Shown one piece after another: positions 8,801 to 16,599 of a DNA stretch of 64,000 nt; position 1 is the first letter of the stretch, and the number at the start of each line of letters is the position of its first letter. The notes beneath the pieces are model-generated. The model made no database searches. It saw only the letters and a list, made by a program, of their open reading frames with translations, and had not been told where the DNA came from. This DNA comes from Streptomyces sp. NBC_00414 (GTDB taxonomy: Bacteria; Actinomycetota; Actinomycetes; Streptomycetales; Streptomycetaceae). The stretch lies in the NCBI RefSeq assembly GCF_036038375.1, contig NZ_CP107935.1, forward strand, positions 5,518,001 through 5,582,000, given 5' to 3'. Made by a program: the position numbers and the translations under genes.

Positions 8801-9643
8801 GGCCCGCTGGACATTGACCCCTGCCCCCGCGGAGGGCGCCCTCGTGGGCTCACCCCTCCCGGGAGCGGCGGAGCCCGACGGTGTCGGACCGGACACCGCA
8901 GGACTCGGCGCCGCGGGACCCGGCATCGGGGCGTCTGTCGGCGCGTCCGACAGGGCAGGGACCGTCGGTGCGGGGCCGGACAGCGCGGGGCCCGAAGAAG
9001 CCGGACCCTGCACCGCCGTGGCGGCCGGAGCCGTCCGGCGGGCCACCGGCAGAGCCCGCCGCTGTACTGCGGGCGTGGCGGGCGCCCTGGTCAGCGGAGT
9101 CTGCCGGTGGGGTCTGGGAGGTACCGGCGTCACCCGGGGGCCCGTCGGGCGGGACGCCGTGACGGGAAGGGCCGCGCGCTGTACCGGGATCGCGTCGCCG
9201 GGCGCCTGGGCCGGGGCGGTGGTCTCCGGAGCGTCGGCCGTCGCCACCGGCAGGACGCGCGAGGGCGGTTCGAGTCCGGGGACGGGCCCGGCCGACGTGG
9301 TGAGCGCGTTCCTGATCAGCCCGCCCGGCGCTCCGTCGAGGACGGCGTGGGACAGGGTTCCGGTGAGGGAGGGGTTCTGCCAGGTGCTCAGCCGCCCGCC
9401 GAAACCGGAGTCCGCGACACCGGTACGCCCGAGGGCGGCCCGCTGGATCGGCGGCAGCCCCGTCCAGCCGACCACCGCGGCCGGTCCGGTAGCCACAGCC
9501 GTCGCCGGGGCCGTACGCGCTCCCGCGGTCGTGGAACCGCCGTTCCCTGCGGCCGGGTTCGCCTCGGGAGCCGGGGTGGCCCCCGGCGCGGAACGTGCGG
9601 CGGACGACGCCGCACCACCCTTGAGTCGGTCGAAGAACCCCAC
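5867..9643 (-). CDS. 1,258-residue Pro/Ala/Ser/Thr-rich eCIS protein with VQR motif array
   Basis: I do not recognise a family. The start is GTG with GGAGGG upstream; the product begins MGFFDRLKGG. Residues ~50-100 look semi-ordered, followed by ~1,080 residues of Pro/Ala/Ser/Thr/Gly linker punctuated by about twenty copies of a short VQR(A/S) motif. The last ~55 residues look folded and helical, with two-residue-spaced charged and hydrophobic positions (LTDFQLDELTHRLISRI, then RLDRERIGKL). It lies between the DUF6760-like and second tube genes, where no standard Afp/Pvc counterpart sits. A tape-measure, tube-filling or cargo-tethering role is possible but unproven. The low-complexity coding DNA gives long open frames in several phases; only this one fits the tight spacing on both sides. 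Confidence 0.75.
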   Translation of the reverse strand: MGFFDRLKGGAASSAARSAPGATPAPEANPAAGNGGSTTAGARTAPATAVATGPAAVVGWTGLPPIQRAALGRTGVADSGFGGRLSTWQNPSLTGTLSHAVLDGAPGGLIRNALTTSAGPVPGLEPPSRVLPVATADAPETTAPAQAPGDAIPVQRAALPVTASRPTGPRVTPVPPRPHRQTPLTRAPATPAVQRRALPVARRTAPAATAVQGPASSGPALSGPAPTVPALSDAPTDAPMPGPAAPSPAVSGPTPSGSAAPGRGEPTRAPSAGAGVNVQRAPAPGPVGTPARAGSPGPTGLGDAAPAGPVRAASGDGTATGSSSRAAGAGGTGVGPGSAVTRSTGPALNVQRSRAGSGNGNTAATPAPAPTSAPAPAGNSASGSATTGSTAAAPGPVRPTPSGSGSPATRPSGTATGPTSVQRATAGPAPTADTPAAPAATPTRPAEPAADVQRSTAGPRDTTAARAGTSAPGPAATAAAPPAPPATGNAPVRVQKAAATPGSTQAGPSAAPGSSAVHVQRAATDSSRTPTASAGTPTEPSRPTSTPAGTEVGPGRTANGPRGTATGPGDSAPSVQRASAGSTGSTGSAGSTASAGSTGSAGSSATAARSSGSAVDVQRAQADSGSSAASPVASPTGPSSPASGPVRPTTGPGSGSGNGISGPVTRSTGTATGAAGNAPSGTAPAVQRAAAANSPAPTPSPSSPGTPATAPAATPPAAPAPTPARARSAPSSYPVQRSASGGVRRMGLGAPTSGNPSATRSTSAHPGPAAQLPTSSATPPSTPSAPSAPATGPTAPTAPTNPAGATAPANRPHVSAASPTPPPSAPTPPTSSPAAPSQGVPVQRAAAPAPRQRPLLGAPLSAPPADAQPLSGRTSQGSSGSAVPPSVQRAAAAHQAQSPSPAPTPTPAPAPAPATRAHRLPPAVPLSAPASNGLSVQRATAAPSAVVPTSAPPSGAGTRAVSSLQAPASASAQAPARAQAPAPKPVSGPAPAVQRSAISTSASATPPTVTAPMRGLTPARALAPALTPTAPPASGRPAPPAPVPLRRPAARSSRPGSPGAGPVVQRAVAPGAPAGRAVPLLAVAQSAPGAATAAGTARTTPAAQPLRQPSAYPAPPVVQRAVAAPRTAQAPGAVTAAAPAPAPAPASAPPAPVPVQRAPGGLLPTSARTTTAVSAVTARGSSSRGSSGGSADDPPPYEQGGPPPAYTAVAKGQFDPRSLTDFQLDELTHRLISRITRLIRTELRLDRERIGKLRDPRR
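6170..9445 (-). repeat. array of about 20 VQR-type motifs within the 1,258-residue protein
   Basis: Reading the minus-strand product I count 18 VQR, one IQR and one VQK, nearly all followed by Ala or Ser. The first is near 9,435 (PIQRAAL) and the last near 6,175 (PVQRAPG). Spacing is irregular, from about 25 to 105 residues, and the linkers differ, so this is a motif array and not a simple tandem DNA duplication. Confidence 0.85.
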
Positions 9644-9646
9644 CGA

Positions 9647-9805
9647 TCAGCCCTCCGCCCCGCCCCTGGTCACCAGGGACGCGATCTGTTCCGTGTAGCG
9701 GCGGCGGTCCTGGTGTTCGAGATCCAGGATCGTCTCCAGGCTCCAGTGGAAGTGGTAGGCGACGTACGCGATCTCCTCGTGCAGCCGGTCGGTCGCGTAC
9801 GTCAC
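9647..9805 (-). CDS. small eCIS protein, DUF6760-like (52 residues)
   Basis: A tiny gene starting with GTG that overlaps the stop of the upstream chaperone-like gene (GTGA) and stopping one base before the start of the VQR-array gene. The peptide is helical, aromatic and charged (LHEEIAYVAYHFHWSLETI, then HQDRRRYTEQIASL). This matches my memory of the small DUF6760-type proteins found after the tube gene in actinobacterial eCIS and some phage tails. The position suggests a tail assembly helper analogous to the second half of a phage chaperone pair. The longer frame from 9865 would run into the preceding gene and is not needed. Confidence 0.7.
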   Translation of the reverse strand: MTYATDRLHEEIAYVAYHFHWSLETILDLEHQDRRRYTEQIASLVTRGGAEG

Positions 9806-10311
9806 GATTCCCCCAGGCGGCTCCCGCCGAGTTCGACCTCGAAGGGCTCCGAGCAGTGCGGGCACTCCACGGCGGCGCGGGTGTGGCCCTCGGCGTTGAC
9901 CTGCCGGTAGAAGTCCTGCAGGAACGCGAGGTCGGAGGCGAACATGTTCTCCACCACCCCGTCGTGCACCATCGCCACCGTGCCCAGGCGGGTGATGACC
10001 CGGCCCAGCAGGACCACCGACAGATAGGCGGGGTTCTCCTGGACACGGACGTCCCGCAGCGGGATCAACTCGTCCCGGGCGGTGGCGAGACGCATCACGC
10101 CGTCCCGGTGCACCGTGCCCGAGTCGTCGACGTAGCCGCGCGGGAGTTCGAAGGGGAATTCCGTGCGCAGCGGCTGGGCCACCGGCGCGGGCGCCGGGGC
10201 CGGAGCGGCGGCGGGCGCCGGAGCAGGGATCTGCTCCGGCGCCGCCACCGGCTCCGGCACCGGTGCGTCCACGACCGGGCCCGCGCCCGCCCTGGCAGCA
10301 GTACGGCGCAT
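9802..10311 (-). CDS. tail assembly chaperone-like protein with C-terminal CxxC
   Basis: A 169-residue product whose ATG overlaps the tube gene stop (TAATG). Residues ~15-50 form a Pro/Ala linker. Residues ~55-145 resemble tail assembly chaperones (FPFELPRGYVDDSGTVHRDG, an R-ATARDELIPLRD segment, then LLGRVITRLGTV). The end carries CPHCSEPF, half a zinc ribbon. In eCIS loci this gene follows the tube gene and is thought to assist tube or tape-measure assembly. The frame is open further upstream, but that part lies within the tube gene. Confidence 0.68.
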   Translation of the reverse strand: MRRTAARAGAGPVVDAPVPEPVAAPEQIPAPAPAAAPAPAPAPVAQPLRTEFPFELPRGYVDDSGTVHRDGVMRLATARDELIPLRDVRVQENPAYLSVVLLGRVITRLGTVAMVHDGVVENMFASDLAFLQDFYRQVNAEGHTRAAVECPHCSEPFEVELGGSRLGES

Positions 10312-10754
10312 TACTCGATGACCAGTTCTTCGAAGACGATGGTCACGGTCTCGGTCAGCGCGGAGGCCTCGCCGGCCTTGAGCGCACTGGCGTCGATCTT
10401 GGAACACCAGGCGTTGCGCATGTTGTACCGCTTCACCGGGTTGTTCTGGTAATCCATCATGATGATGGAGGCGTTCTTGCGGGCCGTGCTCATCTGACCG
10501 GCGATCGAGTCGTTGATCCACGTCGTGAACGCCGGGGACTGGGTCATGCCGCGCACGACGGTGCACTGCCCGTCCTTCTGCACGCCGGGCATGAGACTGA
10601 CCTCGGGCCTGCCCTGCGCCGAGTTCGACAGGTGCTTGATGACGTCCTGTTCGATGCTGAGGCCGTTGACCTCGGCGAGGTACTCGACCATCACGCCGTC
10701 GATCTGGAGACCGAAATTATGTGAAGTGAGAGCGTCACCCGGGCTGAGACTCAT
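10311..10754 (-). CDS. eCIS inner tube protein (Cis1 type)
   Basis: A 147-residue conserved phage tail/tube protein (gp19 superfamily). The start of the mature fold (NFGLQIDGVMVEYLAEVNGL) and the later MDYQNNPVKRYNMRNAWCSK segment are hallmarks of the major inner tube subunit. It directly follows the sheath gene, the standard sheath-tube order. AAGGA lies about 10 bases upstream of the ATG. The 76-base gap from the sheath gene is the largest in this operon segment and could hold a processing site for differential expression. Confidence 0.92.
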   Translation of the reverse strand: MSLSPGDALTSHNFGLQIDGVMVEYLAEVNGLSIEQDVIKHLSNSAQGRPEVSLMPGVQKDGQCTVVRGMTQSPAFTTWINDSIAGQMSTARKNASIIMMDYQNNPVKRYNMRNAWCSKIDASALKAGEASALTETVTIVFEELVIE

Positions 10755-10831
10755 CTGTTCTCTGTCCTTCTGAGGGTTCTTGTCGGTGCCGTACGAGGAG
10801 GCGCGCGCTGGCTATGAGGGGCAGGCGGTGC

Positions 10832-12421
10832 CTACTCCTCCAGCTCGCCGCTGCCGCTGGAGAACTGCGCCAGGCGGAAGATCACGAACTCGGCGGGCTT
10901 GACGGGCGCGATGCCGATCTCGCAGATCACCCGTCCGAGGTCGACCGACTCCGGGGTGTTGGTCTCCTCGTCGCACTTGACGTAGAACGCCTCTTCCGGC
11001 CGCTGGCCGAAGAGCGCGCCGCTGCGCCACTCGTTGACGAGGAACGCCGAGACGTTGCGCCGGATCCGGGCCCACAGGTTGTGGTCGTTCGGCTCGAACA
11101 CCACCCACTGGGTGCCGAGCAGGATCGACTCCTCCAGGTAGTTGAAGTACCGGCGCACGTTCAGGTAGCGCCAGGCCGGGTCCGAGGACATGGTGCGGGC
11201 GCCCCAGACGCGGATGCCGCGGCCCGGGAAGGCGCGGATGCAGTTGACGCCGATGGGGTTGAGCAGGTCCTGCTCGCCGCGGGTGATCTGCAGCTCCAGG
11301 TCCACCGCGCCGCGTACGACCTCGTTGGCGGGCGCCTTGTGCACACCGCGCTCGAAGTCGTTGCGGGCCCAGATGCCGGCGACGTGGCCGCTCGGCGGGG
11401 TCAGCCGGGACTGGCCGCTCGCCGGGTCGAAGACCTTGACCCAGGGGTAGTACAGGGCCGCGTACTTGGAGTCGTAACCCGCGGTCTCCTGACGCCAGAC
11501 ACGGATCTCACGGGCGTTCAGGCTGGGCGGCGGGTCGATGACGGCGACCCGGTCGCCCATCAGCTCGCAGTGCGCGATCAGACCGAGCTGGACCGCCTTC
11601 ACGGCCTCCAGGTCGATCGCGCCGCGCTGGTAGGCGGCCATCAGGTCGGGGACCGCGACCATGGAGATCTCGTCGACGGCCTCCAGGCCGCCGAAGCCGG
11701 TGCGGTCGGCGGAGTCGCCGAGGTACTGGGCCGGGCCCGGGTGCGAGTCGTCCGACCCGGCGGGAACGGCGGGGGAGGTGGACGAGGCGGCCGAAGGGGC
11801 CACCAGGGCCACCGTCTGGTTCTCGGGGCGCGCCAGCTGCGCGGTGGGCGCCGCCTCCTGCACGGTGATGAGCTTGGAGCGCTCCTTCACCTGCGTGACG
11901 ACGTAGTTGCGGCCGCCCTTCTTGGCGGTCACGTCGAAGGTCTCGACCGGCTTCTCGCCGTCCTTGACGATCAGCTTGAAGCGCTCGGCGGGGCCCTCGC
12001 CCTCGGGGTCGGCGACCTCGACGGTGAGCGAGCCGCCCGCGACGGCGGTCACGCTGAACGTGCCGAGCTGCTTCGGCTCGCCCGCGGTGAGCGCGGCCGG
12101 GGCCGAACCGCCCGCGACGGCGGCCGGGGCCGAGCCGTTCGCCGACGAGCCCTCTGCGCTGCCGCCGACACGTACGACGTACGCGGCGCTGCCACCGTTG
12201 TTGAAGAACCCGTACACGGAGTGCGCGAGGTAGAAACCGTCGGTGAAGGCACCGAAGGCCGCGACGTACTGGGACCAGTTGGTCACCAGCGTCGGCTCGT
12301 TCAGCGGGCCGTGCGGGGCGAGCCCGACGAAGGCCGCCACCGACGTGCCCACTCCCTCGATGGGACGCGAGCCGCTGGCCACCTCCTCGACGTATACGCC
12401 GGGTGACAGGTAGGACGGCAT
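10832..12421 (-). CDS. eCIS contractile sheath protein (Cis2 type)
   Basis: A 529-residue tail sheath protein. The N-terminus has the invariant sheath opening PSYLSPGVYVEEV, then AAFVGLAPHGP. The C-terminus has LGTQWVVFEPNDHNLWARIR and ends in the conserved domain with the ICEIGIAPVKPAEFVIFR strand, which forms the interlocking mesh of extended sheaths. An Ala/Gly/Pro-rich insertion around residues 85-110 and a second near 195-225 are probably surface domains. GAGGAG lies just upstream of the ATG. Contraction of this sheath drives the tube and spike. It heads the left arm of the cluster. Confidence 0.95.
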   Translation of the reverse strand: MPSYLSPGVYVEEVASGSRPIEGVGTSVAAFVGLAPHGPLNEPTLVTNWSQYVAAFGAFTDGFYLAHSVYGFFNNGGSAAYVVRVGGSAEGSSANGSAPAAVAGGSAPAALTAGEPKQLGTFSVTAVAGGSLTVEVADPEGEGPAERFKLIVKDGEKPVETFDVTAKKGGRNYVVTQVKERSKLITVQEAAPTAQLARPENQTVALVAPSAASSTSPAVPAGSDDSHPGPAQYLGDSADRTGFGGLEAVDEISMVAVPDLMAAYQRGAIDLEAVKAVQLGLIAHCELMGDRVAVIDPPPSLNAREIRVWRQETAGYDSKYAALYYPWVKVFDPASGQSRLTPPSGHVAGIWARNDFERGVHKAPANEVVRGAVDLELQITRGEQDLLNPIGVNCIRAFPGRGIRVWGARTMSSDPAWRYLNVRRYFNYLEESILLGTQWVVFEPNDHNLWARIRRNVSAFLVNEWRSGALFGQRPEEAFYVKCDEETNTPESVDLGRVICEIGIAPVKPAEFVIFRLAQFSSGSGELEE

Positions 12422-12655
12422 GCTCTGCGCTCCTCGGGGTACGAGACAGGTCTCCTCCGACCTTCACGCGCGCGGGCGTTCGTTGAAACGTCCTGCGGTA
12501 CCTGATCGGGGGCAAATTCCCTGCCCACAAGGGCAGTCCGGTACGACCGGGTGCCCCTGGACCCACCGGGACTGCCCGTACGGCTGCCCTCGCCGCTCTC
12601 CCCGTGTCCGGCCCCGACCGGTACAGCTGAGAAATCAGCCGTGGAGGGGAAAGTC
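12422..12655. promoter_or_regulatory. divergent promoter region between sheath operon and DUF4157 gene
   Basis: The 234-base gap separates the minus-strand sheath gene from the plus-strand DUF4157 gene, so both promoters should lie here. Each gene has a clear ribosome binding site at its edge (GAGGAG for sheath; GGAGGGG for DUF4157). I could not pick out a convincing -10/-35 pair or operator by eye. Confidence 0.5.
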
Positions 12656-13270
12656 ATGCGCGCGCAGGAGTCCCAGGCCGACAAGGCCGGTGGTGATCAG
12701 ACACGGGCCCGCCCGACGACGAAGCGGAACACCACCGTGGACCGGATCCTGGCACTGCAGAGGGCCGCGGGCAATGCGGCGGTGACCCAGGAACTGCAGA
12801 GGCGGCAGCACCAGCACGGCGAGGGCTGCGGGCACAGCCCGGAGGTCCAGCGCTCGATGGTGGACCAGGTGATCAAGTCCCCGGGCACCCGGATGAACGG
12901 CGCGCTGCTCAAGGAGACGGCCGGCTGGTTCGGCGGCGAGGACTTCAGCCGCGTGAAGCTGCACACGGACACGGTCGCCCTGCAGTCCGCCAAGGCGATC
13001 GGCGCCCGGGCGTACACCGCAGGCGAGAACGTGGTCTGGGACGGCAAGGACAAGCCGACGCTCATCCACGAGCTGCAGCACGTCAAGGACCAGCGCAGGG
13101 GCGCCGTCCCCGGCACCGACAACGGCTCGGGCCTGAAGGTCTCCAGCAAGAACGACTGGGGCGAGAAGCGGGCGGACGCGATCGAGGCGCGGGCGAGGAG
13201 CGGGGCGCCCCCGGTGCAGCGCGCGGCCGGTACCGAGGGCGCGGCCGAGGGTGCGGCCGACACCGAGTAG
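12656..13270 (+). CDS. DUF4157 eCIS-associated protein with HExxH motif
   Basis: A 204-residue protein; the start ATG has GGAGGGGAAAG just before it, although the frame is open to 12,551. Residues 31-43 carry the motif ILALQRAAGNAAV. Residues ~75-150 match DUF4157: an SPGTRMNGAL-like turn, WFGGEDFSRVKLHTD, GARAYTAGENVVW, and HELQH at 138-142, which fits a zinc HExxH motif. DUF4157 is the domain most often enriched in eCIS loci, and an effector or effector-processing protease is the usual inference. Two VQR motifs (residues 64-66 and 187-189) link it to the VQR-array protein. It has no signal peptide, consistent with loading into the particle from the cytoplasm. Confidence 0.85.
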   Translation: MRAQESQADKAGGDQTRARPTTKRNTTVDRILALQRAAGNAAVTQELQRRQHQHGEGCGHSPEVQRSMVDQVIKSPGTRMNGALLKETAGWFGGEDFSRVKLHTDTVALQSAKAIGARAYTAGENVVWDGKDKPTLIHELQHVKDQRRGAVPGTDNGSGLKVSSKNDWGEKRADAIEARARSGAPPVQRAAGTEGAAEGAADTE

Positions 13271-13378
13271 GCACGCGCCGGCCCCGGGAGCCGACGGCCT
13301 CGGCTGTGGGCCTTTCGGGCAGCGCACCCTGCACTCGGGCCTCCTGCCCGGGGCCCGTCGGATCGCTAGCGTCCATAT

Positions 13379-14164
13379 GTGAGCCTTTGGACTTCTCTGG
13401 AACCCGCCTCCGCGACCGTGGACCCGGGTGGCAGTACGACTGTGCGGCTGCGTCTGCGCAACACCGGTGACGTGGTGGACGAGTACCGCTTCGAGGCGGT
13501 CGGTCCACTGGCACCCTGGACCAGAGTGGAGCCGCAGGCACTGCGGCTGTACCCGGGGACGACAGGCTCGGTGGACCTGACCTTCGCCCCACCGAGGACG
13601 CCGGACGCGACGGCAGGGCCCAACCCGTACGCGGTGCGGATCACGCCGACCGAGCATCCGGAGGCGACCACCGTCCCGGAGGGCAATCTCACGATCACTC
13701 CGTTCACGGAGGTGCGGGCGGAGCTGGTGCCGCCGACGGTGAAGGGGCGTTTCCGGGGCCGTCCGAAGCTGGCCGTGGACAATCTGGGCAATACGAAGCT
13801 GACGGCATCGGTCAGCGGCAGCGACAACGGTGATCAGCTGTCGTACGACATCTACCCGTCCAACGTGCAGATCGAGCCCGGGCGGGCGGCGTTCGTGAAG
13901 ACGACGCTGAAGCCGCGGCAGATCATCTGGTTCGGTTCGAAGGAGGACCGGCCCTACAACCTGGCGGTGCAGCGGTCGGGTGTGGAGCCATTGGACGTGC
14001 CGGGCACGTATGTCCAGAAGGGGTTCCTGCCGCGGTGGCTGGCGACCTTCCTCGGTGTGTTCATGGCTCTCGCGATCACCTTCGTGATGCTGTGGATCGC
14101 CTACAAGCCGCAAGTGCGCAGTGCCGCGACGGAGAAGCTCCAGGAAGCCGGCATCAGCACCCTG
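13379..14164 (+). repeat. 786-base tandem duplication, copy 1 (partner 14893-15678)
   Basis: The first 262 codons of the two membrane-protein genes align without a gap from the GTG start to the codons for STL. By eye the products differ at only four residues (A/T near 54, T/A near 68, K/R near 130, P/A near 209), with scattered synonymous changes. Similarity stops abruptly in the linker after the membrane helix. Confidence 0.9.
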
Positions 14165-14803
14165 GCACCGTCGCCTTCACCGACCCCCGAGGCGCCGAAG
14201 GCACCGTCCGTCGAACCGGAGCCCAGCCAGTCCGTTCCGGGGGCGTCCGACGGTGATGGAGGAGGCGGCGGGGCCGCCCCGTCACCGACGAAGACCAAGC
14301 AGGCGCCCAAGAGCGTGGTCCCCGCGACCAACATCCTGCTGCGGAACCCGACCACCAAGATGTGCGCCGACCTCCCGGGCCGCGACAAGGGCAAGGCGAC
14401 CGGCCGCGTACAGCAGGCCACCTGCACCCAGAAGACGGCGGAGGACAACCAGCTCTGGAACCTGGAGGTGCGCTATCCGAAGAGCGGCCCCGGCGGCAAC
14501 GCCCTCTTCCTGATCCGCAACGTCAAGGACCAGCTCTGCATGGACCTGCCGAATGCCGGCGCTCAGCCCGTCCAGGTGGGGATATACGAGTCCCCGTGCG
14601 ACGGCACGACGGCCGACAACGACCTGTGGTGGATCGACAAGCAGGAGAGCGGCGCCTACTGGATCCGCAACTTCGCCAGCAACAACAAGTGCCTGGACGT
14701 CGCCGGGTTCAGCACCGGCGGAGTCGACACGAACCTGACGCTCTACCACTGCTCCAACTCCGACGACCAGGAGTGGCTGGTCATCCACCCGTCTGAGGGC
14801 TGA
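13379..14803 (+). CDS. single-pass membrane protein with C-terminal ricin-type lectin
   Basis: A 474-residue protein starting with GTG. Residues ~1-200 look like two beta-rich Ig-like domains (TVDPGGSTTVRLRLRNTGDV). A single membrane helix spans about 220-242 and is followed by a basic KPQVR. A Pro/Ser/Gly linker (~262-310) leads to a ricin-B-like lectin, with W motifs NQLWNL, NDLWWI and DQEWLV marking the three repeats. There is no N-terminal signal peptide; the most likely topology is N-inside with the lectin outside. It lies between eCIS structural genes, so it may dock particles to the membrane, an idea comparable to the membrane protein CisA of S. coelicolor; I cannot test homology here. 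Confidence 0.8.
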   Translation: MSLWTSLEPASATVDPGGSTTVRLRLRNTGDVVDEYRFEAVGPLAPWTRVEPQALRLYPGTTGSVDLTFAPPRTPDATAGPNPYAVRITPTEHPEATTVPEGNLTITPFTEVRAELVPPTVKGRFRGRPKLAVDNLGNTKLTASVSGSDNGDQLSYDIYPSNVQIEPGRAAFVKTTLKPRQIIWFGSKEDRPYNLAVQRSGVEPLDVPGTYVQKGFLPRWLATFLGVFMALAITFVMLWIAYKPQVRSAATEKLQEAGISTLAPSPSPTPEAPKAPSVEPEPSQSVPGASDGDGGGGGAAPSPTKTKQAPKSVVPATNILLRNPTTKMCADLPGRDKGKATGRVQQATCTQKTAEDNQLWNLEVRYPKSGPGGNALFLIRNVKDQLCMDLPNAGAQPVQVGIYESPCDGTTADNDLWWIDKQESGAYWIRNFASNNKCLDVAGFSTGGVDTNLTLYHCSNSDDQEWLVIHPSEG

Positions 14804-14892
14804 GGGCCGGGGCAGGGGCGCCGCCTCTTCGGGCACGCATCCTGCCCCACGGCTTCCTGACTCGGTACCGGCGTTGCGTTTAACGTCCCAGA

Positions 14893-16329
14893 GTGAGCCT
14901 TTGGACTTCCTTGGAGCCCGCCTCCGCGACCGTGGACCCGGGTGGCAGTACGACTGTGCGGCTGCGTCTGCGCAACACCGGTGACGTGGTGGACGAGTAC
15001 CGCTTCGAGGCGGTCGGTCCGCTGGCACCCTGGACGAGGGTCGAGCCGCAGACGCTGCGGCTGTATCCGGGTACGACGGGTTCGGTGGACCTGGCGTTCG
15101 CGCCTCCCCGGACGCCGGACGCGACGGCGGGTCCGAATCCGTACGCGGTGCGGATCACGCCGACCGAGCATCCGGAGGCGACCACTGTCCCGGAGGGCAA
15201 TCTCACGATCACTCCGTTCACGGAGGTGCGGGCGGAGCTGGTGCCGCCGACGGTGAAGGGGCGTTTCCGGGGTCGTCCGAGGCTGGCCGTGGACAACCTG
15301 GGCAATACGAAGTTGACGGCGTCGGTCAGCGGCAGCGACAACGGGGATCAGCTGTCGTACGACATCTATCCGTCGAATGTGCAGATCGAGCCGGGGCGTG
15401 CGGCGTTCGTGAAGACGACGCTGAAGCCGCGGCAGATCATCTGGTTCGGTTCGAAGGAGGACCGGCCCTACAACCTGGCGGTGCAGCGGTCCGGTGTGGA
15501 GCCGCTGGACGTGGCGGGCACGTATGTCCAGAAGGGGTTCCTGCCGCGCTGGCTGGCGACCTTCCTCGGCGTGTTCATGGCTCTCGCGATCACCTTCGTG
15601 ATGCTGTGGATCGCCTACAAGCCCCAGGTCCGCAGCGCGGCGACGGAGAAGCTCCAGGAAGCCGGCATCAGCACCCTGCCGCCCAGCCCCACGGCGTCGC
15701 CGCCCATGCCGAGCGCTCCCACCGCCGCCGCGACCACACCCCCGCCCGCCGCGGAGACGCAGGCCGCGGGCGGAGCGGCGGCCGGTGCGGGAGGCGGCGG
15801 CGGTTCCGAGGACAAGGAGACCAAGGCTCCGGAGCGGACCGCGGCGACCGCCGTCCAGGAACTGGCCGCGGAGGAGCCGGACAAGAAGCACATCTGCTAC
15901 CGGGCCTTCGTGAAGGACAAGGGCTGGACGGAAGCCGTGTGCGACGGCGAGACGGCCGGCACCGTGGGGCAGGAGACGCCGCTCAAGAGCCTCAACATCG
16001 CCGTGTCGGGCACCAAGGGCACGGCGAGTGCGGCCTTCGTGTACGACCCCGACTCGACCAATGGCCGGGGGCACTACAACGCGCCGTGGTCGGGGGCCGC
16101 CGACGGCATCGACAACTACATCGGCAGCACCAAGAAGGACGCGCCGAATCTGCTGGGCTTCACGATCAATGTCGGCAACGGTGCGGGGGCCGTCTGCCAG
16201 AACGCGCACATTCGTAACGGGGCGTGGCTCGGGCTGGGGTGCGACAAGCCGGGTGAGGGTGAGGGGTTCATCTTCGGGGGGACGCTCGACAACGCGTTGT
16301 GGCTCGAAGCGGTCAAGTTCACCGTGTGA
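14893..16329 (+). CDS. paralogous single-pass membrane protein with ChW-like C-terminus
   Basis: A 478-residue paralogue of the preceding gene, starting with GTG and sharing almost all of residues 1-262, including the membrane helix at ~220-242. After an Ala/Pro/Gly linker, residues ~333-478 differ completely. They contain repeated GW or W-G modules (KGWTEAVCDGETAGTVGQE, then GAWLGLGCDKPGEGEGF) spaced like Clostridial hydrophobic-W (ChW) repeats, a cell-surface interaction module. The gene follows the first copy after 89 bases. The same anchor with a different outer domain suggests two surface ligands or targets for one membrane-docking function. Confidence 0.78.
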   Translation: MSLWTSLEPASATVDPGGSTTVRLRLRNTGDVVDEYRFEAVGPLAPWTRVEPQTLRLYPGTTGSVDLAFAPPRTPDATAGPNPYAVRITPTEHPEATTVPEGNLTITPFTEVRAELVPPTVKGRFRGRPRLAVDNLGNTKLTASVSGSDNGDQLSYDIYPSNVQIEPGRAAFVKTTLKPRQIIWFGSKEDRPYNLAVQRSGVEPLDVAGTYVQKGFLPRWLATFLGVFMALAITFVMLWIAYKPQVRSAATEKLQEAGISTLPPSPTASPPMPSAPTAAATTPPPAAETQAAGGAAAGAGGGGGSEDKETKAPERTAATAVQELAAEEPDKKHICYRAFVKDKGWTEAVCDGETAGTVGQETPLKSLNIAVSGTKGTASAAFVYDPDSTNGRGHYNAPWSGAADGIDNYIGSTKKDAPNLLGFTINVGNGAGAVCQNAHIRNGAWLGLGCDKPGEGEGFIFGGTLDNALWLEAVKFTV

Positions 16330-16599
16330 ATCCACGCCCTTCAAGCGGGGCTGCGCCCCGGCCCCCGGCCTGTTTGTCGGGTGCGGGCCGGCGGGGGCTG
16401 ATTGCGCAGTTCCCCGCGCCCCTGAAGGACAAAAGCAGGGGCGCAGCCCCGCTTCTGAGGGGCGCGGGGAACTGCGCGCTCAGCCCTCACTCGGCTGCGC
16501 CTGATGAACTGGGGCGCGGCTCCGTTCTTTTGAGGGGCGCGGGGAACTGCGCGAACGGCCCCACCGGCCCGCAGCCGGTGAACCGGGGCGCAGCCCAGT
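16330..16599. repeat. three copies of a Streptomyces dispersed 20-mer between convergent genes
   Basis: Between the convergent membrane-protein and 1,808-residue genes lie copies of GGGGCGCGGGGAACTGCGC at 16,458-16,477 and 16,533-16,552, plus an inverted copy at 16,404-16,423. The inverted pair can form a long hairpin and may end transcription from both sides. No gene is visible here. Confidence 0.8.

Noticed and set aside
7227..9698. Long plus-strand frames opposite the VQR-array gene
   Set aside because: Low-complexity GC-rich coding DNA opens several frames. Only the minus frame gives a consistent N- and C-terminus and couples with both neighbouring genes.
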